A DNA stretch of 64,000 nt from Prevotella nigrescens (GCF_031191185.1 NZ_CP133465.1:740001-804000), one strand, 5' to 3'; counted from the stretch's first letter, positions 27,115-36,151 are shown. Translations and numbers: made by a program. The notes: generated by a model not told the origin, from the sequence alone.

Positions 27115-28011
27115 ATGAAAATGGAAGATTTCAATAGCATTAAAAGTCAAATAGTTAAAGAGCTTAATTCTAAGAAACTGTCCGATGTGTTACCATCAAT
27201 AATTGATTTTGCTCAAAGAACAGGGAGCATAGCACTAAAGCAATTGTGCGTTAATGAACTTTATGGTTACGATGCAAATGTAGAGCTACCTGAATACAGA
27301 AAGATTCCTGTGATTCTTTACGATAAGAATGGAGATGAATTTAGATATTACCCGAAGGGAAGTGTGATTCCTCTAAGTGAGGTTAATAAACGTGAATACT
27401 ATCCATACAGAGGTACAATTGAAAATATGGAGAATATGGCGATCAGCAGTGATATAAGACAATTTATTGTTTTTAAAAAACCATTCAAGGTTTCTATCAA
27501 TGGCAAAGCGTTTATTGCCCATAGTTTCGAATATTTCTCACACGAAATAAAACCGTGTATTTTAACAGCGAAAAAAAAGATTAATGCCGCTATTGATAAT
27601 ATAGACAATGCAGATTCCTTTCAAGAAGACAAATCATTAATAACTTTGCATGAAGATATTATCAAGACTTCATCTAAATTATTCATAGATGGCTATTATA
27701 GACAAGCTGTTTTAGATGCGACAATAGGTTTGGTAAATCGAGTAAAACAGAAATCACAATGCTATGAATTAGACAATACCCCGCTTATGCAAAATGTTTT
27801 TTCGCCTAATAAGCCTATCTTAAAGATATCCAAAAGTAAAGACATACAACAAGGTATTATGTGGTTATTTTCAGGAGCCATAATGGCTTTTAGAAATGCT
27901 CATGCACACAAATTGAATTGTCAAATAACAAAAAATGAATGTCTTGAACAACTTCATTTTATAAGTTATTTACACAGAATACTTGACAAATCAAAATTAA
28001 ATCTAACATAA
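27115..28011 (+). CDS. AbiTii / TIGR02391 (HEPN-type) abortive infection protein
   Basis: This 298-residue protein has an N-terminal AbiTii-like domain (about 1-110, KSQIVKELNSKKLSDVLPS and ALKQLCVNELYGY). The C-terminal TIGR02391 (Ymh) domain spans about 170-295, with SSKLFIDGYYRQAVLDATIG, QQGIMWLFSGAIMAFRNAHA and a conserved polar end. R260-N-A-H-A-H265 fits the R-x4-H motif of HEPN ribonucleases. These families occur in phage defence and toxin-antitoxin loci, where they cleave RNA and stop cell growth. It stands alone on the plus strand, unlike its neighbours, with no obvious antitoxin. The start may be Met1 or Met3. Confidence 0.78.
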   Translation: MKMEDFNSIKSQIVKELNSKKLSDVLPSIIDFAQRTGSIALKQLCVNELYGYDANVELPEYRKIPVILYDKNGDEFRYYPKGSVIPLSEVNKREYYPYRGTIENMENMAISSDIRQFIVFKKPFKVSINGKAFIAHSFEYFSHEIKPCILTAKKKINAAIDNIDNADSFQEDKSLITLHEDIIKTSSKLFIDGYYRQAVLDATIGLVNRVKQKSQCYELDNTPLMQNVFSPNKPILKISKSKDIQQGIMWLFSGAIMAFRNAHAHKLNCQITKNECLEQLHFISYLHRILDKSKLNLT

Positions 28012-28092
28012 CGATGGTCTGTAGATATACGCAGGGAACTTTTAGCACAAAAATAAGTGTTTCCTCTGTATTCTAAGACACTGAAGAAACAC

Positions 28093-28827
28093 CTACCTCC
28101 CCCTCCCCTTCCGCAGTTCATCGAGATAACGGGCGGTTATCACACCGGAAGGCAGCGCGATTACAGCGACGCCAAACAGCGAGGAGAGCATGCTTACGAA
28201 GCGGCCGACGTCGGTAACGGGACACATGTCGCCATAGCCGACGGTGGTGAGCGTTACGGTTGCCCAATACAGGGCATCGAAAAAGGAATGGAACGTATGC
28301 TGATGGGTATATGGATTTACGTGCGGCTCGACATTGAACAGTATGAGTGCCGTTACAAAGATGTAAATCAGTGCCAATACCAGAACGGAGGACAGCACCT
28401 GACGCTCCTTGTAGAGTATGGACAGGAACAGGCGCATCTTGCTCGATATGCCAAATATCTTCAGCACCCTTGTCAGCCTCAGCAGGCGCACGAAGCGGAA
28501 CAGCTTGAAGGCTGGGTTGAGCAGCGTAATGGCAGGCAAGATGGACAGCAGGTCTATGATTGCCATAAAAGAAAACGGATAGGTAAGGAACGCCGTCTTG
28601 CGATTGTTGTTCCTAATGTCAGCCGTACCCCACCTCAGCAGGTAGTCGATGATGAACACGAGCGTAGAGCCGAGTTCCGTGTACCAAAACGCCCTGTGCG
28701 ACTTCATAAACATAAGCGGCAGGAGGCTTACGAGAATGGCAAGTACCATAAACCAGTCGTAAGCCGTGCATATCCAGTCGGTATGCGATTGTCGGTCAAT
28801 AATGTTTGCTATCTTCTGTCTATTCAT
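28093..28827 (-). CDS. Voltage-gated-type potassium channel
   Basis: From the preferred start at 28827 (MNRQKIANIIDRQ) the protein has 244 residues. It has a six-helix channel layout, including an S4-like helix with regularly spaced Arg/Lys (FRFVRLLRLTRVLKIFG). A pore loop with the selectivity filter TVGYGD is followed by S6. No cytoplasmic RCK domain is present. It should conduct K+ across the inner membrane. It lies directly downstream of a 22-bp-period palindrome array (28860-28925), which could carry operator sites. Its base composition is GC-richer than the surrounding island genes. Confidence 0.92.
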   Translation of the reverse strand: MNRQKIANIIDRQSHTDWICTAYDWFMVLAILVSLLPLMFMKSHRAFWYTELGSTLVFIIDYLLRWGTADIRNNNRKTAFLTYPFSFMAIIDLLSILPAITLLNPAFKLFRFVRLLRLTRVLKIFGISSKMRLFLSILYKERQVLSSVLVLALIYIFVTALILFNVEPHVNPYTHQHTFHSFFDALYWATVTLTTVGYGDMCPVTDVGRFVSMLSSLFGVAVIALPSGVITARYLDELRKGRGR

Positions 28828-28859
28828 ATTGCTAAATGATTTCTTCCGAACCAACGATA

Positions 28860-28925
28860 TTGGACACGTTTGTCCAACTCGCTGGACACGTTAATCCAAC
28901 CTATTGGACAAACGTGTCCAAAACC
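28860..28925 (-). repeat. Three palindromes at exact 22-bp spacing upstream of the potassium channel gene
   Basis: The palindrome TTGGACACGTTTGTCCAA (28860-28877) is followed by a similar unit TGGACACGTTAATCCAA (28883-28899). Its exact reverse complement TTGGACAAACGTGTCCAA (28904-28921) comes third. Unit starts are at 28860, 28882 and 28904. The array sits 33 bp upstream of the channel start. It could be an operator array or a hairpin-forming repeat. Confidence 0.85.
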
Positions 28926-28998
28926 GTATGTTATGTATCTTTCCGTAAGAACCTGTTAAGGAGCTGTCGGAATATGTCAAGTATAGGGAGCGAGATAC

Positions 28999-29457
28999 CT
29001 ACTTGTATCTTGCCAACCGCATCAGTGCGGAGTATTGTTCTTCATAGCGGTCGAACTCGATGGCACTGCCGTCGTAGCCCATTTCAGTAAACGAGAGGCG
29101 AAACATTTCCTGCTCTTCCTCCGTGATGGCACGTCGTTGCTGCTTCACCTTGTAGTAGACTTCCGAGCCGAAGCACGCCATTACTTCGTGTCGGGCACGG
29201 CGCAAGTCAGCCGCCCTCACGTTGTTGTAGATGCTCGATATGCCCCACGCAAAGCGTTCCTTGCGATCGGACTCGAAGAACGGGCAGGGCTGTGCGCCCT
29301 TTATCACGGCAGGGTTCACCATCGTATAGGTTTCATTCCCATTCCCTGCCAGCATCTTGTAGGCAGTGTGGCGCAGGCATTTACCAGCTTTCTCGCAATA
29401 CGTGCCTGCGCAGTGCGCAAAGTCGGTGTCTAATCGGTTATATTCTTCGAGGGTCAT
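28999..29457 (-). CDS. DUF6078-like cysteine-rich protein
   Basis: This 152-residue soluble protein resembles the Bacteroidetes DUF6078 family. It has DFAHCAGTYCEKAGKCLRH near the start and NPAVIKGAQPCPFF later. Cys16, Cys21, Cys27 and Cys58 are spaced like a metal or Fe-S site (C-x4-C-x5-C-x30-C). The rest is helical with RKERFAWGISS and EEEQEMFRLSF. Function is unknown. It sits between the channel and the OLD-like gene, all on the minus strand, and its GC content matches the channel gene. Confidence 0.72.
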   Translation of the reverse strand: MTLEEYNRLDTDFAHCAGTYCEKAGKCLRHTAYKMLAGNGNETYTMVNPAVIKGAQPCPFFESDRKERFAWGISSIYNNVRAADLRRARHEVMACFGSEVYYKVKQQRRAITEEEQEMFRLSFTEMGYDGSAIEFDRYEEQYSALMRLARYK

Positions 29458-29525
29458 GGAGTAGAAGATATTTACTATTGAATCCCAAACAGAAATAAAA
29501 TTATGCTTTATACTTAGGATACGTT

Positions 29526-31004
29526 CTAACCTCCACTATAATTAGTAAATTGTTTTTGCAAAAACTTCACTATTTTGGTTATAGAATTATTATCACTTTC
29601 AAATAAATAATCTACAACCATTTCTATCAGTTCATGTCTATCTTTTCTTCTTTCACGCAATTCTGAATCTATTAAGCTATATAGTCTTTTACCTGTATAG
29701 TCCTTGCTTGCCATATCATCTTTACTATAATCTGCAATTATATCTGTGAGACTTTTCTGTTGAAAGATATAGTTATTTAATCTTCTAAATAAGCCATGAT
29801 CCACATTGAGGTATAATTTGCTTCTTAAGAATTTTTCCAAACTTTCGACAGGAAGGTAATTTAAAGGGACATTAAAACTTATATTATTTTTACTTATGTA
29901 ATTCTCTGCTTTTGTTTTAACATCTGCATCAAGAATCATACAAATGTAGCTTTTCTTTCCTAGAAGGTTATTACGAATTACATCATTTGCTAAATCTATT
30001 ACTTTTGAATATCCTCCACATGGTAATACGTGCACTAAACGGTTATTCAGCAGATGGTCTCTTTTCAGGATACGTGTAATAATGTCTTTAGCAAGATCAT
30101 CTTCAACAAGTATGACATTATCATATCCAGAATGGTCATATAATATTCTAGTTGCATACGCAGGATAGCAAGGGTTCAATATCTCAATAGAATTATCTCC
30201 ATGTCGTTCAACAAAGAAAATATTATCTGGTTTTATACCACTTATCAACTCAATAGAATGTGTAGAAAAATATATTGAGTAGTTGTATTTGTTAGACATA
30301 TCTTGCAGAAAACGAACTAGTCTTTTAAGAGAAGAAGGATGTAATGCCAATTCTATCTCATCAAGAAATATCATACAGGGCTTAGTTAAGCTTGCACGGT
30401 CTTTATTTCTAATATATAACGAATTGAGGACACTTATAAGTAGATTTTCACCAGTTGACATGTGAAATTGGCTTATTATCTTCCCTTTCTTTTCATAAAA
30501 GAAAATACTACCATCAAAACCTCCGTACCCAGGCGAAGTTCTCCATAGTTTTTCATAATAATTAGTATCCCCTTGTAAAATCTCACCTAGATTAGTTCTT
30601 ATAAATTCACTTGCAGTCTTTAACTTGCTTGTATCAACAGATTCTAATGTTTTCAACTTGTCATATGAGGTGTCACGAAAACGAAATCCAAAAATCAAAC
30701 TCCCTTCATAAAAACCTTTGATGTTCATAGGCTTTCCTTCTGAGGATTGTTCCCATTTCTCGTTATTCTTTTTCCAAGAACGTTTAGCACCATCTAATTC
30801 AAAGTTTATGAAAGAATCTGAATCAGTTGTTCCTAAATAGTTCTTCATTGGAAGATTAAAAAAAACACTCGAAGCACAAGCTACAATAGTGCTCTTCCCA
30901 GAGCCATTTTGACCTGTTATTGCATACAAGCCACGTTTTGTAGGAAACTCTATTTCCAAATCTTTAATACACTTGATATTGTGTATTGTCATTTTCAATT
31001 TCAT
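29526..31004 (-). CDS. OLD-family ATP-dependent nuclease (ATPase plus TOPRIM)
   Basis: From the preferred start at 31004 (MKLKMTIHNIKCIKD) the protein has 492 residues. The longer frame to 31055 adds 17 untypical residues. The ATPase domain has Walker A GQNGSGKST at 31-39, a signature FHMSTGENLLISVLNSL, Walker B PCMIFLDEIELALHP and switch YFSTHSIELISG. The C-terminal part shows TOPRIM-type acidic motifs: NVILVEDDLAKDIITRI, CMILDADVKT and PVESLEKFL. OLD proteins are ATP-controlled DNases active against phage. No UvrD-like helicase (Gabija) or reverse transcriptase (retron) lies next to it, so it looks like a stand-alone OLD. It ends the accessory island next to dnaK. Confidence 0.8.
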   Translation of the reverse strand: MKLKMTIHNIKCIKDLEIEFPTKRGLYAITGQNGSGKSTIVACASSVFFNLPMKNYLGTTDSDSFINFELDGAKRSWKKNNEKWEQSSEGKPMNIKGFYEGSLIFGFRFRDTSYDKLKTLESVDTSKLKTASEFIRTNLGEILQGDTNYYEKLWRTSPGYGGFDGSIFFYEKKGKIISQFHMSTGENLLISVLNSLYIRNKDRASLTKPCMIFLDEIELALHPSSLKRLVRFLQDMSNKYNYSIYFSTHSIELISGIKPDNIFFVERHGDNSIEILNPCYPAYATRILYDHSGYDNVILVEDDLAKDIITRILKRDHLLNNRLVHVLPCGGYSKVIDLANDVIRNNLLGKKSYICMILDADVKTKAENYISKNNISFNVPLNYLPVESLEKFLRSKLYLNVDHGLFRRLNNYIFQQKSLTDIIADYSKDDMASKDYTGKRLYSLIDSELRERRKDRHELIEMVVDYLFESDNNSITKIVKFLQKQFTNYSGG

Positions 31005-31028
31005 AGTATAAAACTGTTTAGTTATGAC

Positions 31029-31068
31029 TAAAAAGGAGTTCCCAAGATATTTCATAATCTTGGGAACT
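31029..31068 (-). terminator. dnaK terminator
   Basis: The perfect 12-bp stem AGTTCCCAAGAT (31037-31048) / ATCTTGGGAACT (31057-31068) has an 8-nt loop and a T5 run on the minus strand, 5 bp past the dnaK stop. Confidence 0.85.
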
Positions 31069-31073
31069 TTATC

Positions 31074-32975
31074 CTACTTCACTTCCTCAAAATCTGCGTC
31101 TTGAATTGTGTCGTCCTGCTTAGGCTGCTCTTGCTGTGCCTGCTGACCTGCATCTGCACCTGGCTGTGCACCTGCACCTTGATACATTTGTTGGCTGGCT
31201 GCCTGCATTACGGTGTTGAGGTTGTTGATGGCAGTGTCGATGGCTGCAACGTCGGCTGCCTTGTGAGCGTCGCGGAGCTGTTGGAGAGCAGACTCTACGT
31301 TTGCTTTTTGGTCGGCTGGTATCTTGTCGCCATTGTCCTTCAGGAAGTTTTCGGTGGTGAAGATGGTTGAGTCAGCTTGGTTCAGCTTGTCTACCTTCTC
31401 ACGTTCCTTCTTGTCGTTCTCGGCGTTCTGTTCAGCCTCTGCCTTCATTCTGTCGATTTCTTCCTGGCTCAATCCGCTTGAAGCCTCGATGCGAATCTTC
31501 TGTTCTTTGCCGGTAGCCTTATCTTTTGCAGATACATTAAGAATACCGTTGGCATCGATGTCGAATGTTACTTCAATCTGTGGAACACCACGACGGGCGG
31601 GAGCAATACCTGTCAGGTTGAACTGACCGATAGACTTGTTCTGCGCTGCCATTGGGCGTTCGCCTTGCAGCACGTGGATAGTAACTTCGGTTTGGTTGTC
31701 GGCAGCCGTCGAGAATACTTCGCTCTTCTTGCAAGGAATGGTTGAGTTGGCATCGATGAGCTTTGTCATTACGCCACCCATTGTCTCGATACCGAGTGTC
31801 AGCGGAGTAACGTCGAGCAATACGATGTCGCCCACACCGCTTTCCTTGTTAAGGATTGCACCCTGAATAGCAGCACCGATGGCTACCACTTCGTCGGGGT
31901 TCACACCCTTTGAAGGCTCTTTGCCGAAGTAGTTCTTCACCAATGTCTGAACGGCAGGAATACGGCTTGAACCACCTACGAGGATTACTTCGTCGATGTC
32001 TGACGTAGAAAGCTTCGCATCGCGGATTGCGTTCTGGCAAGGTACGAGACAAGCCTGAATGAGGCTGTGCGCCAACTGCTCGAACTGCGCACGCGTCAAT
32101 GTCTTAACCAAGTGCTTTGGTACGCCACCTTCTGCAGTGATGTATGGCAAGTTGATTTCGGTAGAAGTTGTGCTTGACAATTCTATCTTTGCCTTTTCGG
32201 CAGCTTCCTTCAAACGTTGCATAGCCATAGGGTCTTTGGTAAGGTCGATACCTTCGGCAGCCTTGAACTCGCTTGACAACCAGTCGATAATAACTTGGTC
32301 GAAGTCGTCGCCACCCAAGTGGGTATCACCGTTTGTAGACAACACTTCGAACACGCCGCCTCCAAACTCGAGGATAGAGATATCGAACGTACCACCACCA
32401 AGGTCGAATACGGCAATCTTCATATCCTTGTTTGCCTTGTCTACACCGTAAGCAAGTGCGGCAGCTGTCGGCTCGTTCACAATACGCTGAACGTTCAGAC
32501 CTGCAATCTGACCAGCTTCCTTTGTAGCCTGACGCTGTGAGTCAGAGAAGTAAGCAGGAACAGTAATAACTGCGTCTGTTACCTCTTGTCCAAGATAGTC
32601 TTCAGCGGTCTTCTTCATCTTCTGCAGTATCATTGCAGAGATTTCCTGCGGAGTGTATTTGCGGTCGTCAATCTGCACGCGTGGATAACCACCCTCGTCG
32701 ACAACCTTAAAAGGAACTCTCTCGGCTTCCTTGGCACATTGTGCGTAGGTCTCGCCCATAAAGCGCTTGATAGAGTAAACGGTCTTCTGCGGGTTTGTGA
32801 TTGCCTGACGCTTTGCAGGGTCTCCTACCTTACGTTCTCCGCCTTCAACGAACCCTACTACAGAAGGTGTGGTTCTCTTTCCTTCGCTGTTTGCAATAAC
32901 AACAGGCTCGTTGCCTTCAAATACTGAAACACAAGAGTTTGTTGTTCCTAAGTCAATTCCAATAATCTTTCCCAT
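31074..32975 (-). CDS. dnaK: Molecular chaperone DnaK (Hsp70)
   Basis: This full-length 633-residue Hsp70 opens [20 protein letters not shown] and carries the nucleotide-binding signatures [14 protein letters not shown] and [13 protein letters not shown]. The substrate-binding domain begins with [14 protein letters not shown]. The C-terminal lid is followed by a Gln/Ala/Gly-rich tail and ends DADFEEVK. It uses ATP cycles to refold and protect proteins in the cytoplasm. It stands alone here, without grpE or dnaJ. Codon use is highly biased and GC-rich, as expected for an abundant protein. It marks the right border of the accessory island. Confidence 0.99.
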   Translation of the reverse strand: MGKIIGIDLGTTNSCVSVFEGNEPVVIANSEGKRTTPSVVGFVEGGERKVGDPAKRQAITNPQKTVYSIKRFMGETYAQCAKEAERVPFKVVDEGGYPRVQIDDRKYTPQEISAMILQKMKKTAEDYLGQEVTDAVITVPAYFSDSQRQATKEAGQIAGLNVQRIVNEPTAAALAYGVDKANKDMKIAVFDLGGGTFDISILEFGGGVFEVLSTNGDTHLGGDDFDQVIIDWLSSEFKAAEGIDLTKDPMAMQRLKEAAEKAKIELSSTTSTEINLPYITAEGGVPKHLVKTLTRAQFEQLAHSLIQACLVPCQNAIRDAKLSTSDIDEVILVGGSSRIPAVQTLVKNYFGKEPSKGVNPDEVVAIGAAIQGAILNKESGVGDIVLLDVTPLTLGIETMGGVMTKLIDANSTIPCKKSEVFSTAADNQTEVTIHVLQGERPMAAQNKSIGQFNLTGIAPARRGVPQIEVTFDIDANGILNVSAKDKATGKEQKIRIEASSGLSQEEIDRMKAEAEQNAENDKKEREKVDKLNQADSTIFTTENFLKDNGDKIPADQKANVESALQQLRDAHKAADVAAIDTAINNLNTVMQAASQQMYQGAGAQPGADAGQQAQQEQPKQDDTIQDADFEEVK

Positions 32976-33267
32976 AATATTTATATTTTATTTTTTTATT
33001 ATTATCAATTCTTATTTGTGCTTTCTGCTTTCGCAGTACGTACACGCCTCAACAAATACAAACGATATGCCAAGTGTGCCGTGCAGTTTATGTATATGAC
33101 ATCTTGTCAGTTCGTTGTCTATTGTATATTTCTACGAATGTTCAACAATCACTGTTTCTATATTCAGAACTCTCCAACAGAGCCTGCCATCATTCTTTAT
33201 AATGTGTCTCCGTACCACGGTAAACCGTAATAATATGTTTTTTGGCGGATATTCTTAAATTATCTAA
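32976..33267 (-). other. dnaK upstream region, no gene
   Basis: About 290 bp holding the dnaK leader and promoter region. A full TTTG/TAnnTTTG pair was not found, and I see no CIRCE-like inverted repeat. Confidence 0.4.
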
Positions 33268-33345
33268 GCTATGATAAATATTTCTTACGGCTTAGATAAA
33301 TATTTATCACAGCTATAATAAATGTTTATCATAGCTGTAATAATT
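33268..33345 (+). repeat. AT-rich 22-bp tandem palindrome array
   Basis: Three units of exactly 22 bp start with GCT at 33268, 33290 and 33312, and a fourth partial unit starts at 33334. Each carries a version of GATAAATATTTATC, a perfect 14-nt palindrome in the second unit (GATAAATATTTCTTAC and AATAAATGTTTATC in the others). The array lies between dnaK and the heavy-metal operon. Confidence 0.8.
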
Positions 33346-33579
33346 CAATTTTCCCTGATATAATGCGCTCCCAGACGAGGGCTCTTATATGTAAGTACAG
33401 TTGTTTTTAGGTTTAAGTCGTGTAAGTATAACTTCCTAAAACGGTTGCCCAGTGCTTTTTCTGTTACTTTTGTTCCATTGTACCAACTGTGTTTTTCACG
33501 ATACTCCTTATATATATAATGGTATTTTGGGTTGGGCACTTCGTATTAAAACGTATCATCATACAACCTAAGCTTAATG
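33346..33579. other. Intergenic region, no supported gene
   Basis: A 64-codon minus-strand frame (33345-33539, MPNPKYHYIYKEYREKHSW...) has no recognised family and no clear ribosome binding site. I see nothing else here. Confidence 0.35.
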
Positions 33580-33612
33580 AAAGGAGGGCATATCTGATAC
33601 GATATACCCTCG
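33580..33612 (-). terminator. Terminator of the heavy-metal operon
   Basis: The arms GAGGGCATAT (33584-33593) and ATATACCCTC (33602-33611) pair with one mismatch. On the minus strand they are followed by CCTTTCATT. It lies ~60 bp past the HMA gene stop. Confidence 0.6.
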
Positions 33613-33673
33613 GTTACTATTGTTTCAGACTGGTTAAAAGCAATCTGCAATCTGTTCGTTCCATAACTTCGTA

Positions 33674-34003
33674 TTACATATTGCCGCATTCTTCTCCATC
33701 GTGCACAGCCACCTTGGCGTCTTTTGTGGTCTTGGCAGCCTTATATCCGAACTTTTCGAACGAGTCTTGAAGTTTTTTCTCTGTTGTTTTGTCTGCGTCG
33801 TAGGTAACAAATACTTTCTGTGCTTCTATATCGGTCTTTATTTCCTTGACGCCCTTTTCAAAGCGGAGGTTGCCTTTTATCTTATTTTCGCAGTTGGCGC
33901 AGTGCATCTGCGGAGTAGTTGTAAAGATGACTGTCTTGATGTCTTTTGCCGATGCTGCAATGGCTACCATTGCCAACATCATAATAATTAAACTCTTTTT
34001 CAT
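33674..34003 (-). CDS. Exported heavy-metal-associated (HMA) domain protein
   Basis: This 109-residue protein has a signal peptide (ending ASA, residue 19) and one HMA fold with the metal site MHCANC (Cys35, Cys38) and KVFVTYDADKTTEKKLQD. HMA domains bind Cu(I) or similar soft metals through the two cysteines. A secreted form suggests a periplasmic metal carrier. It is the last gene of an operon with a TonB receptor and a small Met/Cys/His-rich membrane protein, which supports copper handling. The ending VHDGEECGNM adds another cysteine. Confidence 0.88.
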   Translation of the reverse strand: MKKSLIIMMLAMVAIAASAKDIKTVIFTTTPQMHCANCENKIKGNLRFEKGVKEIKTDIEAQKVFVTYDADKTTEKKLQDSFEKFGYKAAKTTKDAKVAVHDGEECGNM

Positions 34004-34078
34004 TGTACTTTTTGTTTTTAAGTGAGCCTTGGCAGACCACCGGAGTAATCTGTTGGGGCTGATGTTGCTGTCTATAAT

Positions 34079-36151
34079 TTATTTTGATAAACGGTTTCCG
34101 AGGTTCACACGAATACTAATGTAGCCCATTGCACCTTGTACGGGTCCGTAGACTAATGTGGGTTCGAACGTCTGTGCCCATGGCGTGTGATAGCCTATGA
34201 TAGGGTTCTTCTGCCTGTAGTTGGTAAGATTTTCTCCGCCTATCTGGATAGAGAAGTGGCGGAAGTTGCGAGTTATCTGCGCATTCAGCTGTCCGTACGC
34301 CTTATAGTTGGAAGCCCACGATGGTGTTCCGGCAGCTGTTGTGTAAGGCGTTGGCATGCGTCCGCCACCATTCAGGGCGAAGGTTGTATCGAATTGCCAT
34401 AGACCGAGCGGAGTTTTATAGCTCGCAGTAAGCAGACCTTTGTATCTGCTCTGCAAAGGTTTAGAGAGCAACCGCGCGCCATAGGTAGTCTTTACGAGGT
34501 TGTAACGATAGGCAGCGGTGAGTTCGAAGCCACGGAACACGGGGTAAGATGCGTCTATCTGGAAGGTGTGCGAATAGCTCTTGCCGTTAAGATTACCTAT
34601 ATGCAGTTCCAGCGGATTAGAGTCGTAGTCGATAACCGTCTGGTTGGTGAAGTGCGTATAATAGTACTCTGCGTTCAGCTTCAAAGTCTTGTTGAACAGT
34701 GGAATGTTGAGAGCCGTGCTCGTACCGTAGTTCCAAGCAGCCTCTTGCTTTAACGGTTGATCCACCATGAGGCATCTGCCGGAAGCCAGCAAGTAGTTGT
34801 TTTCTGCCAAAGCGTGCGGACTGCGATAGCCCTTCCCGGCAGAAAGCCGGAGCGTAAGAAAGTCGGTTGCCACCCATTTCACGTGGAAACGTGGCGTGGC
34901 AAACGTTCCATAGACATTACTGTGGTCTACACGGAAACCTGCCATCGCAATAAAATGGTTGTGAAGGTTGAACGTGTATTGGACGTATGCACCGGGTGTA
35001 GTCTCGCTTTCCACGTTATTCTTCAGCGGGTACAGGTTGCCATAGTTAGAAAGAATGGCCGTGGGGGTGGTCAGTGAGAGGTTCTGGCGCAGATAGTCGT
35101 GGTTCAGGCTCAAGCCGGCAGACAAGTTGTGCGCTTCGGTGAAGTTGGTTTCGAACACCAGCGAGGCGTAAGCATTCTTTTCGTTCACGTCGTAATGCTT
35201 AATGCCATAGTCTGCCCTCTGCTCGTGCAGCGACACATTCCCCATCAGTGCAATGTTGGTGCCGTGCTTCGGATTGAGGATAAAGGCGTGCTTCATGTAT
35301 CCCTCGTAGCGGTTTGTTCCTATATTGATACGATAAGGAGTAGTGCCCGGAGCAGGAGGCTGCGCGTGTCTTGTTTGTCCGCTGGCTCTGTCTTCCTTCA
35401 AGAAGCTTAGTCCAGCGTGAAGGATATAGTTGTTCTTTTTCCAGAACCATCGGTTCTGAAGATTGTATTGACGCACTTGTGGGTCGTCCTGGAAACCATC
35501 GCCGTTGCCGTCGTGATGGCTCCAGTTGTTCTCGAAGTGGGCTAAAACCTCTGTGCTTAGGTTCTTGTTCCCACCGATGTGCAGGTTTGCATCGGCGTTA
35601 GCCTCGAATTTCGACATCGTGTTGCCATATACATTGATGGTAGCCCCTTGTTCGTCTTCTGGCTTCAGGTACTCTACGTTTATCTGTCCGGTCATGGCTT
35701 CGTAGCCATTCTTGACCGACGAGTTTCCCTTGCTCACTTGCAAGCTCTTCATCCATGAGCCGGGAACATAGCCTAAGCCATAGGGCAGAGCAGCACCGCG
35801 GAAGTTAGGCAGGTTCTCGGTAAGCATCTGAACATATCTTCCGCTCAAACCGAGCAACTTGACTTGGCGTGCTCCCGTTGTGGCGTCAGAGTAGTTTACG
35901 TCTACCGACGGATTGTTGACGAAGCTCTCGCCAAGGTTGCAGCATGCAGCCTTGAACAATTCGTCGCGCAGGATATCTTGTCCGTTAATGGCGCCACCCA
36001 GAGTACGCACGGTGGCACGCCGTGCAGTGACGGTTACGTTTTCGAGCTTTTGCTCTTTCATTGTGGCTGCTGTATCTGCAACCTCTTTCTGTGCCATGGC
36101 AGACACAGAGAACAGCAGAGATGCCCCTGCAAGTATAATATTCCGTTTCAT
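34079..36151 (-). CDS. TonB-dependent receptor, probably for copper or a metal complex
   Basis: The preferred start is the ATG at 36151 (MKRNIILAGASLLFSVSAMA), giving 690 residues. The longer frame adds 13 residues before the signal peptide. After the signal peptide comes the TonB-box-like region LENVTVTARRATV. The plug follows (GARQVKLLGLSGRYVQMLTE, GNSSVKNGYEAMTGQINVEY), then the barrel ending GYISIRVNLGNRLSK. There is no STN or carboxypeptidase-like extension. The gene is placed between a small metal-site protein and an HMA protein on the same strand, which suggests uptake of a metal or metal chelate. Substrate is inferred. Confidence 0.88.
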   Translation of the reverse strand: MKRNIILAGASLLFSVSAMAQKEVADTAATMKEQKLENVTVTARRATVRTLGGAINGQDILRDELFKAACCNLGESFVNNPSVDVNYSDATTGARQVKLLGLSGRYVQMLTENLPNFRGAALPYGLGYVPGSWMKSLQVSKGNSSVKNGYEAMTGQINVEYLKPEDEQGATINVYGNTMSKFEANADANLHIGGNKNLSTEVLAHFENNWSHHDGNGDGFQDDPQVRQYNLQNRWFWKKNNYILHAGLSFLKEDRASGQTRHAQPPAPGTTPYRINIGTNRYEGYMKHAFILNPKHGTNIALMGNVSLHEQRADYGIKHYDVNEKNAYASLVFETNFTEAHNLSAGLSLNHDYLRQNLSLTTPTAILSNYGNLYPLKNNVESETTPGAYVQYTFNLHNHFIAMAGFRVDHSNVYGTFATPRFHVKWVATDFLTLRLSAGKGYRSPHALAENNYLLASGRCLMVDQPLKQEAAWNYGTSTALNIPLFNKTLKLNAEYYYTHFTNQTVIDYDSNPLELHIGNLNGKSYSHTFQIDASYPVFRGFELTAAYRYNLVKTTYGARLLSKPLQSRYKGLLTASYKTPLGLWQFDTTFALNGGGRMPTPYTTAAGTPSWASNYKAYGQLNAQITRNFRHFSIQIGGENLTNYRQKNPIIGYHTPWAQTFEPTLVYGPVQGAMGYISIRVNLGNRLSK

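Noticed and set aside
28057..28839. 260-codon plus-strand frame
   Set aside because: It is antisense to the potassium channel gene, which has a clear TVGYGD filter and membrane helices. The plus frame is Gln/Arg/His-rich nonsense.
22802..31004. Retron or Gabija system
   Set aside because: Both need a partner (reverse transcriptase or UvrD-like helicase). Neither is encoded in the island.
33345..33539. 64-codon minus-strand frame with charged sequence
   Set aside because: No family, no ribosome binding site or promoter found, and its stop coincides with the end of a repeat array. It could be real but I cannot support it.
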